Origin: Lactobacillaceae bacterium
Lineage (GTDB): Bacteria; Bacillota; Bacilli; Lactobacillales; Lactobacillaceae
DNA: 32,912 nucleotides
NCBI GenBank assembly: GCA_031289615.1
Contig: JAITPD010000030.1
Location: 1 to 32,912, forward strand
Direction: 5' to 3'
A model generated the notes under the pieces. The model saw only the letters and a program-made list of their open reading frames with translations, was not told where the DNA came from and made no database searches. Both the position numbers and the translations under genes were made by a program. Shown piece after piece: positions 1 through 7,193 of this stretch. The stretch's first letter is position 1. The number at the start of each line of letters is the position of its first letter.

Positions 1-224
1 ACCACCTCCGTTACTAAGTCGCCCAGCTGTATGACACAGCTGCCCAACTAAGTACTGCGGATCGTGTTTTGGTAAGCGATAAATCGCTAACAAAACGCAT
101 AATGAATCGTGCAGGGTAAATTCGAAACGTAAAGAATCTTTAGCGAAGCTGATCAATTAAAGATAATATTCTAATGACCGAAGTGTTGCACCACAAGCAA
201 TACAAGTTATTAATCTAAATCAGT
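1..224 (+). other. Gene-free structured region, possibly the 3' part of an RNA
   Basis: No convincing reading frame is present; frame 1 is open only from the window edge to a stop at 49-51. The sequence is rich in self-complementarity. CAGCTGT (24-30) pairs with ACAGCTG (36-42), and this hairpin is flanked by the direct repeat ACTAAGT (13-19 and 47-53). GTTTTG (66-71) pairs with CAAAAC (91-96) around an inner AGCGAT/ATCGCT stem. The region leads into a strong rightward terminator, so a rightward transcript runs through it. It could be the 3' part of a noncoding RNA or the 3' UTR of a gene to the left. I do not see hallmarks of RNase P RNA, tmRNA, 5S or 23S rRNA. It carries one copy of the 33-base repeat (129-161). 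Confidence 0.45.
129..161 (+). repeat. Copy A of a 33-base inverted dispersed repeat
   Basis: This stretch matches the reverse complement of 14950-14982 at 31 of 33 positions. It holds a 13-base palindrome (TAAAGAATCTTTA, 130-142), the linker GCGAAG, and a TGATCA palindrome (150-155). Weaker similarity extends upstream: GTNCAGG lies 13 bases before the core in both copies. The function is unknown. Confidence 0.8.
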
Positions 225-257
225 AAAGTGTCTTGCTATTAGTGAGACACTTTTTTG
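225..257 (+). terminator. Rho-independent terminator
   Basis: AAAGTGTCT (225-233) pairs perfectly with AGACACTTT (245-253) around an 11-base loop, and a T run follows to 256. On the other strand no T run follows, so it acts on rightward transcription entering from the left of the window. Confidence 0.88.
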
Positions 258-365
258 TTACAGCTTCTTAAGAAAAACTTGTGAGAGATAAGTTATACCA
301 CACTTTTTTGGTGTGACAGTGTAAAATAGAATGGAATAGATAATAAAATTCATAGGAGGTTTGTC

Positions 366-1259
366 ATGGAGCAGACACCGTATTTAAAAACGACCATTTC
401 TGATGACCGTGCAGAGTTTAGCCAGAAATTAGATGCAAAAATGCAATACATCAGTGATGTCCAACAAGCAATTAGTGAAGACAACGACCGAGTATTGTAC
501 AATCTTTTAGATCGCAAAAAATATGCTGAGTTGATTGAAGCAAAACAGGAAGTTAAAGATAACCGGGTCGATGCGCGGATGATCGATGATGTCTTGGAAG
601 AACTTTCACATCATTTGGCAGCTCGTTTGATTGAATACCTTTCAGAAAAGTTTCCGTTCTTTTATTATGAAGAAGATGCCCGCGGAGTTTATCAATTGTA
701 CTTTGGAAATTGGTGGGACCGGCGTCATTTTGGATTGCTCGATCCATTGACGGTTAATTTTATTTTTAATGATGACGAATATCAAATGTTGAGTACCGCA
801 GTTGATCTCGCTGAAGAAGGTCGCCGTTATCATACTGATGTGATTGAGGATACGACGCGTTCGAATGAGGCATTGCAAAGTATCGTTGACCAACAAAGTA
901 GCCGAAATGAAGAGCGGGTGGCTTTGACGGCAGAACTCGAACAAATGGGTGAGAAGCCTGGAATGTTTGAATCACAAGAAGTTAAGAACCGCCGGGAGCA
1001 AGTCAAGACGCGTTTGGCGCAGATTCAATCCGCTGATGAAAAAGCAGCAGAAGTGCCTAAGTTGATTGCTGAAAATAATGCAGTCATTTTGAATTATTCA
1101 AAGGAAGATACCATTTTGATTTATGAGCAACGTGCGATTAATGATCAATTTGGTGATTTTGAGGCGTTTAAAACAGCGGTGAAGGATCTCTACAAAGATT
1201 ATGTTAGCCAATTATCTGAGGTTGACTTAAATGAGAATGGAGGTCGAATCAATGGTTGA
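366..1259 (+). CDS. Coiled-coil protein of unknown function, first gene of a three-gene operon
   Basis: A 297-residue soluble protein with no signal peptide or membrane segment. AGGAGG at 354-359 lies 6 bases before the ATG. Residues 1-60 are helical and charged; a middle part (about 95-140) is rich in aromatic residues (FPFFYYEED, GNWWDRRHFG); residues 150-250 read as long amphipathic helices rich in Glu, Gln, Arg and Lys, likely a coiled coil. Such coiled coils attract loose SbcC or SMC-like annotations, but I see no Walker A, ABC signature or Walker B motif, so it is not an SMC ATPase itself. Its end overlaps the next start by 8 bases, which implies translational coupling. The role is unknown; a structural or scaffold role in a complex with the two downstream proteins is inference only. 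Confidence 0.85.
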   Translation: MEQTPYLKTTISDDRAEFSQKLDAKMQYISDVQQAISEDNDRVLYNLLDRKKYAELIEAKQEVKDNRVDARMIDDVLEELSHHLAARLIEYLSEKFPFFYYEEDARGVYQLYFGNWWDRRHFGLLDPLTVNFIFNDDEYQMLSTAVDLAEEGRRYHTDVIEDTTRSNEALQSIVDQQSSRNEERVALTAELEQMGEKPGMFESQEVKNRREQVKTRLAQIQSADEKAAEVPKLIAENNAVILNYSKEDTILIYEQRAINDQFGDFEAFKTAVKDLYKDYVSQLSEVDLNENGGRING

Positions 1260-2247
1260 TCACATTCAAGGACATGTTAATGGTTATGTTGATTTATTAA
1301 AGGCTGATGTTGAAAAAATTTCAGAACAATTGGGGCAACTGGATCTCTTGTCAAACAGTGCTGATCCAACAATTGTGCACAGTGTTTTGGAGCAACTGGT
1401 CAGTGAAAAATTAACAACTGAATGGGCTGTTGTTCCCCGCCAATACAAGCATACTGACTGGTATTTGTTGGCAATGCATCGCTTTTTGAGTTTTGCTGAT
1501 GCACAAGATTATGACTTGTTGACGCCAACTGATCGTGAAGAATTGACGATGGTTTTCAATTTGCTGCAGGTGCCAGGCGTATTTCAGTTTGTTGAAGATC
1601 AGGAGAACAATGCGGTCTTGTTTGTTGAGATGGGCACGCAAGAAAAGCTGTTCTATTGGTCAGCGCAAAATAAGCAACTTTACTTTAACTCGCATGCTAT
1701 TACGAGCTTGTTGGTTTCGAATTATCGGGCAAAGGACACGGCGGATGATATTCGTTCAGTCGCAGATTTGTTGCGGATTTTTGGACGTTATATGGAAGCG
1801 ACATTTGACTATGATGTGCACTACAATATCTTAGAAACAGCTGATTCGTTCTTGTATGAATTAGTGCAAACTGAGATGCCAGCTGGAATGTTGGACCGTT
1901 TGTTTGTCTTGTCAGCTGAGTCAAATTATTTCTTGCAGACTGTTCAAAATGGAGCTGCAATGATGCTCGAGAACAATGTTGAAGTACGCGTATTTTATGA
2001 TGACAATGCACAAGCTGTTGGTGGGCAAGAGTGGCATTTCCAAGTGATTGATGGAACTGACGCAGTTTCATGGCTGGATGTTTTGCTGGATTACGACTTC
2101 ATTGGAACGTGGTATTTGAAGGAACGCAAAACGATTGAGGTCGCATCAAAGGCACTAATATTTGAAGATGGTCCGCGCAAGCCTCAAGGGCCAGCAGTGA
2201 TTGTCGAAGTGTTGTATCCGCGGGAGACTGAAGCAGATGAGCTTTGA
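1252..2247 (+). CDS. Conserved-looking protein of unknown function, second gene of the operon
   Basis: I chose the ATG at 1252 over an earlier in-frame start at 1231, because GGAGGT (1238-1243) sits 8 bases before it; this gives 331 residues. The protein is acidic and soluble with no export signal. Its first 45 residues form an amphipathic helix (MVDHIQGHVNGYVDLL), and the rest mixes helices with aromatic-rich strands (FYWSAQNKQLYF, YDFIGTWYLKERK). I recognise no domain. It overlaps the upstream gene by 8 bases and the downstream gene by 11 bases, the arrangement expected for subunits of one complex. No catalytic motif is visible. Confidence 0.85.
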   Translation: MVDHIQGHVNGYVDLLKADVEKISEQLGQLDLLSNSADPTIVHSVLEQLVSEKLTTEWAVVPRQYKHTDWYLLAMHRFLSFADAQDYDLLTPTDREELTMVFNLLQVPGVFQFVEDQENNAVLFVEMGTQEKLFYWSAQNKQLYFNSHAITSLLVSNYRAKDTADDIRSVADLLRIFGRYMEATFDYDVHYNILETADSFLYELVQTEMPAGMLDRLFVLSAESNYFLQTVQNGAAMMLENNVEVRVFYDDNAQAVGGQEWHFQVIDGTDAVSWLDVLLDYDFIGTWYLKERKTIEVASKALIFEDGPRKPQGPAVIVEVLYPRETEADEL

Positions 2248-2731
2248 TTTTGCGGATTATCTGCGTGAAGCGCGACAAATGTTCCCGGAGATTGCTGCGG
2301 AATGGGAAATGCCAATCAAGCGCGATGATTTTGTGCTAAACGACTATTTGAATTTAACTGCGACGTTGGGTAGCTTGATGCAAGCGACGAAAGCTTTGAA
2401 TTTAAATATTCCGGCAAACGAGGTTGATTCAGCGCCGGTCGTTGAGATTTATGCGCAAGGTTTGGTCCAATTTTTATTGATTAGCTTGAAGCAACAGTGG
2501 ACGCATTTGATGGTGTTGGAAGATAGTGATCTTGTACAGCTCAAGAAGTTTCCGCAGATGCATTTGAATCATCAGTTTATGGGAATTCAAACGATGTTGC
2601 TAAACAGTTACCATCAAAAGCGTCAGGCTGATTTTTCGCATGCGTGGCGTTCGTATCTGAAGCTGGGGTTGTTTGAGTTGAAACTGGGTGAAGATGAGAT
2701 TGATGTAGCGGTGAGGAAAATTGTTGGTTAA
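2237..2731 (+). CDS. Degenerate dimeric-dUTPase-like all-alpha protein, third gene of the operon
   Basis: The ATG at 2237 gives 164 residues and overlaps the preceding stop (2245-2247). GGGAG at about 2221-2225 serves as ribosome site. The protein is all helical. Three stretches resemble the dimeric dUTPase (MazG-related) fold: LTATLGSLMQA, where the family has an ELGELANE-type metal motif; VVEIYAQGLVQFLLISL, where the family has EEYxDGLHFxLS; and a C-terminal YLKLGLFELKLGEDEIDVA, like the family's final helices. The metal-binding acids of the first motif are Thr and Ser here, and the Asp of the second is Gln, so it is probably not an active dUTPase. It may have become a binding or structural subunit. 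A strong terminator follows directly. The family link rests on pattern only. Confidence 0.8.
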   Translation: MSFDFADYLREARQMFPEIAAEWEMPIKRDDFVLNDYLNLTATLGSLMQATKALNLNIPANEVDSAPVVEIYAQGLVQFLLISLKQQWTHLMVLEDSDLVQLKKFPQMHLNHQFMGIQTMLLNSYHQKRQADFSHAWRSYLKLGLFELKLGEDEIDVAVRKIVG

Positions 2732-2739
2732 AATAAGGG

Positions 2740-2770
2740 AGATCAGGCCAATTGTGGCTTGATCTTTTTT
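2740..2770 (+). terminator. Rho-independent terminator of the three-gene operon
   Basis: An 11-pair stem (AGATCAGGCCA / TGGCTTGATCT, one G-T wobble) with the 4-base loop ATTG is followed by six T. Its T run reaches the stop codon of the convergent EamA gene. Confidence 0.92.
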
Positions 2771-3680
2771 AATTTCCCAAATCAACCGGCGAAATCTTCT
2801 TGCTATGCATCGTTTGAATAAACACCGTGCTCACAATCAGGGTGGCACCTAGCGCGTCGATCCAGCCAAATGCAATGTGGAAGAGCAAGACGCTAAAGAT
2901 AGTTCCAATCAGCGGCTCAACTGCACCAAGCGTGCTGGCGACGGTCGGCGAGATGTAGCTTAGACTTTGGATGAATACCAAATAGGCGATTGCCGTTCCA
3001 AAGATAATTGAAAAACTTAAGATGCTGATAATCGGCCAATTGAAAGTTGGGGCGTTTTTCCAAGCCGGATTCACAAAATTTATCGCAATCCCAGCGATGA
3101 GCATGGCCCACCCCGAAACGGTAATTGCACCGAATTTTTTAACCAGTTTTCCTGGAAGCAACGTATAAAACACAGCGCCGACAGCAGCCATGAGCCCCCA
3201 AAACAACGCCAGCTTAGACATTGCTAGTGCACCGATTTGCCCATGCGTCGCGATGAGAAAAGTTCCTGCTACGGCCAATATAATCGCAATAACATCTTGA
3301 CGCCGTGGTAAACGCCATTTCATAACAGCGAGCACGATGACAATCATGATTGGATTAGTGAATTGCAAAACCGTTGCCGTGGCAGCGTTTCCAGCGTGGA
3401 TGGCCATGATATAAGTGTATTGAACAAAGAACATCCCTAGCAACGAAAAAATCAGGAGCCGGCCAATTTCTTTGATTGATTTAAATGGTGTGAAAATTGC
3501 TTTACCATTTTGGGCAAAGGCAATTCCTAAAATAATGATTCCAGCTGTGATTAAACGAAATGTCGCAAACCATTGTGAGTCAACATTGTATTTAAATAGT
3601 AAGTCGACGGCGATACTGTTGAGACCCCAAAAAGCGGGCCCAGTAATTGCTAGCAACAGTCCTTTAGTTCGATTTGACAT
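2769..3680 (-). CDS. EamA/DMT-family transporter
   Basis: A 303-residue integral membrane protein with about ten hydrophobic segments and the internal duplication typical of EamA (drug/metabolite) exporters. The first helix begins LLLAITGPAFWGLNSIAVDL, the usual AxxWG pattern of the family. The second repeat contains FWGLMAAVGAVFYTLLPGKL and TLGAVEPLIGTIFSVLLF, the conserved AxxEPl motif. It starts at an ATG with GGGGGA upstream and stands alone on the minus strand, convergent with the preceding operon. The substrate cannot be told from sequence; amino acids or metabolites are typical for the family. Confidence 0.92.
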   Translation of the reverse strand: MSNRTKGLLLAITGPAFWGLNSIAVDLLFKYNVDSQWFATFRLITAGIIILGIAFAQNGKAIFTPFKSIKEIGRLLIFSLLGMFFVQYTYIMAIHAGNAATATVLQFTNPIMIVIVLAVMKWRLPRRQDVIAIILAVAGTFLIATHGQIGALAMSKLALFWGLMAAVGAVFYTLLPGKLVKKFGAITVSGWAMLIAGIAINFVNPAWKNAPTFNWPIISILSFSIIFGTAIAYLVFIQSLSYISPTVASTLGAVEPLIGTIFSVLLFHIAFGWIDALGATLIVSTVFIQTMHSKKISPVDLGN

Positions 3681-3791
3681 GAATTTCCCCCGCGTAATCT
3701 GATGTATTGGCTAAGTGATTCAGCACAACACGTAATTTAATAATTGTAACAAAAAATTGAGCGAAAACAACTAGGTCGAAGCGCCGATTTG

Positions 3792-3800
3792 TGCTATTAT
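3792..3800 (+). promoter_or_regulatory. Extended -10 promoter of queT
   Basis: TGCTATTAT is an extended -10 (TGn followed by TATTAT at 3795-3800). No good -35 box is present. Transcription would begin just before the riboswitch. Confidence 0.6.
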
Positions 3801-3807
3801 GAAAAGC

Positions 3808-3862
3808 AGTGGTTCGTAACCATCCCACTCCCACAACTTACTGTGGAATAAAAAACTAGGAG
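3808..3862 (+). promoter_or_regulatory. PreQ1 class I riboswitch controlling queT
   Basis: AGTGG (3808-3812) pairs with CCACT (3825-3829), with GGTTCGTAACCATCC spanning the stem and loop. An extra hairpin (CCACA 3831-3835 / TGTGG 3842-3846) comes next, then the A-rich tail AAAAAACTAGGAG, whose AACTAGGAG holds the ribosome site. In preQ1-I riboswitches this tail pairs into the first loop when ligand is bound, which would hide the ribosome site 10 bases before the queT ATG. The motif and the downstream gene agree well. The added hairpin before the A-rich tail is a departure from the minimal form. Confidence 0.9.
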
Positions 3863-3871
3863 TAAATAAAA

Positions 3872-4369
3872 ATGGACGTAAAGAAGAATCATTTGCGGAC
3901 GCGTGAAATCTCATTGATTGGCGTGGTAGCCGCATTATATGTTGCAATTACTTTATTGATCGCACCGATGGCATATGGACAGTTGCAATTACGCTTGTCA
4001 GAAGGCTTCAATCATTTGGCGGTCTTTAACAAACGCTACATCTGGGCCCTTTCAATCGGTGTCTTGATTGCCAATATGTTCTCACCGCTTGGGATTATCG
4101 ATGTAATCTTTGGAACGCTGGGAACACTGGTGATGACGACGATTTCGTATTTCTTGACTCGTAAAATGAAGAGCGTTGTGAAGCGTTTGATTGTCAGCAC
4201 GGTGATTGACACTTTGATGATGTGGAGTGTCGCAGTTGAATTATACTTCGTCGCTAAGGCACCATTCTGGCTGACGTACGGCTGGGTTGCGCTTGGAGAA
4301 CTAGTTTCATTAATCTTTGGCGCAGTGTTAATTTATGTTTTGAGTAAGCGCATGGATTTGAGCAAATAA
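3872..4369 (+). CDS. queT: QueT-family queuosine precursor transporter (ECF S component)
   Basis: A 165-residue membrane protein with five or six hydrophobic helices. The N-terminal REISLIGVVAALYVAITLL, then LQLRLSEGFNHLAVFN, matches the QueT family. In that family the protein is the substrate-binding S component of an ECF transporter that imports a queuosine precursor and shares EcfA, EcfA' and EcfT encoded elsewhere. The preQ1 riboswitch directly upstream independently supports this role. The SDR gene follows after 20 bases, with no terminator between them, so they are probably co-transcribed. Confidence 0.95.
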   Translation: MDVKKNHLRTREISLIGVVAALYVAITLLIAPMAYGQLQLRLSEGFNHLAVFNKRYIWALSIGVLIANMFSPLGIIDVIFGTLGTLVMTTISYFLTRKMKSVVKRLIVSTVIDTLMMWSVAVELYFVAKAPFWLTYGWVALGELVSLIFGAVLIYVLSKRMDLSK

Positions 4370-4389
4370 AGCTAAGATGGAGCATTCAG

Positions 4390-5121
4390 ATGATTACCCA
4401 AAATTATGAGAATCAAACAGTTTTAATTACGGGAGCTGCATCAGGAATTGGGTTTGCACAAACCGAGGTCTATCTCGAAGCTGGTGCGCATGTCATTGGT
4501 GTCGATAAGGCTGTCATTGGGCTCGTACATCCGCAGCTTGAAACTGTGCAAATTGATTTGGCTGATCAAAATGCGGTTGAAATATGGCTGAATAGCACTG
4601 ACTTGAGTAATGTTGATGTGTTCTTGAGCACTGCGGGTGTGTTAGACGAATATATGCCGGCTTTAAAGACTGATTTTAACGCGATGAAAAAAATCATGGC
4701 AGTCAACGTTGATGCGCCGGTTCAAATTACGTTGGCGATTCTTGGTTCAATGATTCAGCACGGGCACGGCGAGATTGTGTACATGGCATCAATTGCCGGG
4801 CAAGTTGCTGGTGGCGGTGGTGCGGCGTATACGATGTCAAAGCATGCACTGGTTGGTTGGATGCGTCAATTGGCGCTTGATTATGCTGATGAAAATATTC
4901 ATATCAATGCGATTGCACCAGGAGCTATTAACACGGCAATGAATTCCGCAGATTTCGCTGGCGATGGAGCAATGGCCAAAGAAGTCGCACAGCAAACGCC
5001 GATTCATCGGTGGGCAAATGCGGATGAAGTCGCTAACTTGACGTTGTATCTAACGAGCCCAGAAGCAAGTTACGTGCAGGGACAGATGTTGACGATTGAT
5101 GGTGGTTGGACAATTAAATGA
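4390..5121 (+). CDS. Short-chain dehydrogenase/reductase (FabG-like)
   Basis: A 243-residue classical SDR. The cofactor motif TGAASGIG is at residues 14-21, and the catalytic set S134, Y147 and K151 (YTMSK) is intact. The usual NNAG motif reads LSTAG, and the PG motif is APGAINTAMN. The acid in VIGVDK at the end of the second strand suggests NAD preference, though this is weak. The ending GQMLTIDGGW is typical of 3-oxoacyl-ACP reductase-like SDRs. The substrate is unknown. It lies 20 bases behind queT and has GGAG upstream, so it probably shares the preQ1-controlled transcript; whether it is also regulated by preQ1 depends on whether the switch acts on transcription or only on queT translation. 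Confidence 0.92.
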   Translation: MITQNYENQTVLITGAASGIGFAQTEVYLEAGAHVIGVDKAVIGLVHPQLETVQIDLADQNAVEIWLNSTDLSNVDVFLSTAGVLDEYMPALKTDFNAMKKIMAVNVDAPVQITLAILGSMIQHGHGEIVYMASIAGQVAGGGGAAYTMSKHALVGWMRQLALDYADENIHINAIAPGAINTAMNSADFAGDGAMAKEVAQQTPIHRWANADEVANLTLYLTSPEASYVQGQMLTIDGGWTIK

Positions 5122-5127
5122 TAAATT

Positions 5128-5165
5128 AAAATCCAGATGGGCAAGTTCGCTCGTCTGGATTTTTT
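5128..5165 (+). terminator. Rho-independent terminator after the SDR gene
   Basis: AAATCCAGA (5129-5137) pairs with TCTGGATTT (5154-5162), followed by T residues. The flanking A run may make it work weakly for leftward transcripts of 5185-5463 too. Confidence 0.9.
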
Positions 5166-5184
5166 CGGTACTAGTCAGCTTGTA

Positions 5185-5463
5185 TTAGTTGATGCGTTGG
5201 TATAGGTAGATTTGTTGCCAGCGATCGTAGTTCCAACCGCCTTCAACTGAGAAATTTTGTAAAGTTCTTCCAGAGTACTTAAAATTAATATTTCTCATAA
5301 CCCATTCATGGTTAGTAACTACACCAGTAATTTTATTTTTGTCCTGATAACGCCAATCTTCAACAGTTTCTGAATGAGCCGAAATTGTTTGTATCACTAA
5401 TCCAGCTGATAAGCCTAGAACAACGATACCAAGGAGATTAAATGCTTTAGATAAATTTTTCAT
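5185..5463 (-). CDS. Small secreted protein, possible lactococcin-972-like peptide
   Basis: A 92-residue protein with a clear Sec signal: KNLSK, then a hydrophobic core LLGIVVLGLSAGLVIQTI, then a likely cleavage near SAHS (about residue 31). The mature part of about 60 residues has five Trp, no Cys, an internal NHEWV, a GGWNYDRW and an aromatic end YLYQRIN. Length, Sec signal, Trp/His/Tyr content and position after an ABC ATPase and permease resemble lactococcin-972-type bacteriocins, which are Sec-exported and encoded with an ABC immunity transporter. The match is by pattern only; the companion permease is shorter than the usual one of that family. GGAAAA lies 6 bases before the ATG, and the gene follows the permease by 22 bases. 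Confidence 0.75.
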   Translation of the reverse strand: MKNLSKAFNLLGIVVLGLSAGLVIQTISAHSETVEDWRYQDKNKITGVVTNHEWVMRNINFKYSGRTLQNFSVEGGWNYDRWQQIYLYQRIN

Positions 5464-5485
5464 AATATTTTCCTTTTTAAGTAAA

Positions 5486-6604
5486 TTATAGACGTTGTGA
5501 AATTCTATTTTGCATAGTTCGAATGCTTAACAAAATTAAAATATAAATTATTGAAACGATGCAACCTTGTGTGAAATTTGCGCTATAGTTGTGGGTCATG
5601 AATGCAACGTGCAAATTTGCAACAAATCCTCCAAGTAGGTATACGCCCGGGAGTAAATGCACAATTGGGTGAACTACCGGAAAAAAGATTGGTGAAATTG
5701 TTTGTAAAAAGGTTAGAAGCAAAGTAAGCATAATTGTAATAATTTTATTTTTAAAAATGAAACTGATAACTTGAGCTAATAATAAGAATGCAAGAATACC
5801 TAAAATTTGTAAAATAATTCCCTGACACAAAATGATCCAAATTGGAGAAATTTTAACTTTTGTTAGGTATTCAATCGCAACAGGGTACTGCATGCTTCCA
5901 AAGCCATGTGTAAGAGTTCCAATGACTAATGATATGAAAATAATCATGAGGTAAATGACTAATCCAGCAAGGAAAGTTGCAATTAATTTAGAATTATCAA
6001 GGCGCTTATTTGATATGGGGAAAAGTTGATCCATATTTTTATTATGCTGATATTTCACAGTAAATTTACCAGAAAGCATAAAAATCATAATAGCGACGAA
6101 TAACTCAGGAAAGAGACTAGTTAGACTATCGAAGACCAATCCTAATCCAGATAAACCACGTCCAATCATATCAGGGTATACATTATGATTTTGGACAAAT
6201 TTTAGAATCTTTTTTTCTCTTTTCACATAGATTAAACCTGCATCTTGAGAATAATCTACACGATTTTTTTTCGCGTAAGCAAGATCACGGTCTAAAATAT
6301 TAATCCGATATTTGGCTGCTTCTGCCCAATTATGGGATGAAAAAGCTTTTTGTGATTTTTGCATTGTGTTTGTTTCATTAATTAACCATTTTGGAATTTC
6401 CTTGTGCTCTGATTTTAATTCTTTCATATAACTTTGATTAGCTGAAATGTTCTCGGATAGAATCCCGGAAATACTTGTAGTTTTTGCTGAGTTACTCTGA
6501 CCAATGTAAAATCCACCAATGATAAGTGCAATCATGATTGTTGATACATAAAACACCTTCTTACGCACCAAACTTCTAAATTCAAATCTAATTAGCTTGT
6601 TCAA
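5486..6604 (-). CDS. ABC transporter permease with extracellular loop
   Basis: A 372-residue membrane protein of ABC-2 type. One helix near residues 18-35 is followed by a polar stretch of about 120 residues (about 38-160), likely outside the cell, and then by five or six hydrophobic segments in the C-terminal half. The start appears to be TTG at 6604-6602, because GGGAGGTGA lies 5 bases before it and no ATG lies nearby. It overlaps the ATPase gene by 17 bases and is surely coupled to it. The single N-terminal helix plus ectodomain recalls transporters for peptide export or self-protection. Base composition is more AT-rich than in the neighbouring housekeeping genes. Confidence 0.88.
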   Translation of the reverse strand: MNKLIRFEFRSLVRKKVFYVSTIMIALIIGGFYIGQSNSAKTTSISGILSENISANQSYMKELKSEHKEIPKWLINETNTMQKSQKAFSSHNWAEAAKYRINILDRDLAYAKKNRVDYSQDAGLIYVKREKKILKFVQNHNVYPDMIGRGLSGLGLVFDSLTSLFPELFVAIMIFMLSGKFTVKYQHNKNMDQLFPISNKRLDNSKLIATFLAGLVIYLMIIFISLVIGTLTHGFGSMQYPVAIEYLTKVKISPIWIILCQGIILQILGILAFLLLAQVISFIFKNKIITIMLTLLLTFLQTISPIFFPVVHPIVHLLPGVYLLGGFVANLHVAFMTHNYSANFTQGCIVSIIYILILLSIRTMQNRISQRL

Positions 6605-7193
6605 TTAACTCACCTCCCTTCAACGTCAACTTGATAGAATCAATTTCTTCCAAGTCAGCTGGTTGATGGGTCACAAAAACGATCATCTTGTTGCTTTTTG
6701 TCATCTCGTTTTGCAAAAGTGTGACTAGGATTTCTAAATTAACTTCATCGAGACCGTTGTTGAGCTCATCCACAAACCAACAGTCGGTGTCGCTCACCAT
6801 GTACAATGCGGTCATCAACATCTTACGCATCCCCAGCGAATAGCCACCAACTCGGCGATTGATATATTCAGTCATATTTAATTCTTCAACAAGCGGATCA
6901 ATCTCTACGTCGCTTTGCCAAATGTACTTTATGTACTCTAAATATTCGCGTCCCTTCATGACCTCATCAAACTCATAATCGTTTGGAAGATAAAAGACAT
7001 CTTTTTTCGGAAGTGTGCTTTCAATCGAACCTTGAAATGGAACAAGGCTAAAGATCGCGTTGAGTAAAGTTGATTTACCAGAACCATTGCGCGCCTGAAT
7101 CAGGTAAAATTGATTCTCCTTAAATATGTAATTCACATTTTGTAAAACTTTATTTTTGGAGAAAGTAACGGACAAGTCTTTGATTTTTAGCAT
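6588..7193 (-). CDS. ABC transporter ATP-binding protein
   Basis: A compact 201-residue nucleotide-binding domain. Walker A is ARNGSGKST (residues 34-42; Ala replaces the usual first Gly). The signature region is degenerate (YSLGMRKM, 118-125, where LSGGQ is usual). Walker B is WFVDE with D142 and E143, the D-loop is NGLDE, and the switch His is H176 in FVTHQ. These are enough for ATP hydrolysis. GGAG lies 6 bases before the ATG. It is the first gene of a leftward operon with the permease and the small secreted protein. A bacteriocin-immunity or peptide-export role is inferred from neighbours; the motifs alone show only an exporter-type ATPase. Confidence 0.93.
   Translation of the reverse strand: MLKIKDLSVTFSKNKVLQNVNYIFKENQFYLIQARNGSGKSTLLNAIFSLVPFQGSIESTLPKKDVFYLPNDYEFDEVMKGREYLEYIKYIWQSDVEIDPLVEELNMTEYINRRVGGYSLGMRKMLMTALYMVSDTDCWFVDELNNGLDEVNLEILVTLLQNEMTKSNKMIVFVTHQPADLEEIDSIKLTLKGGELIEQAN

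Noticed and set aside
1-250. Minus-strand T-box leader: the minus strand at the left edge reads AACGGAGGTGGT, like the start of a T-box antiterminator.
   Set aside because: The usual AGGGTGG is not matched exactly, no clear stem I with specifier loop is seen, and the terminator at 225-257 shows rightward transcription. Sequence left of the edge reading ACCGCG on the minus strand would reopen this.
366-1259. SbcC or SMC-type ATPase annotation for the coiled-coil protein.
   Set aside because: No Walker A, signature or Walker B motif is present, and the length is far too short.
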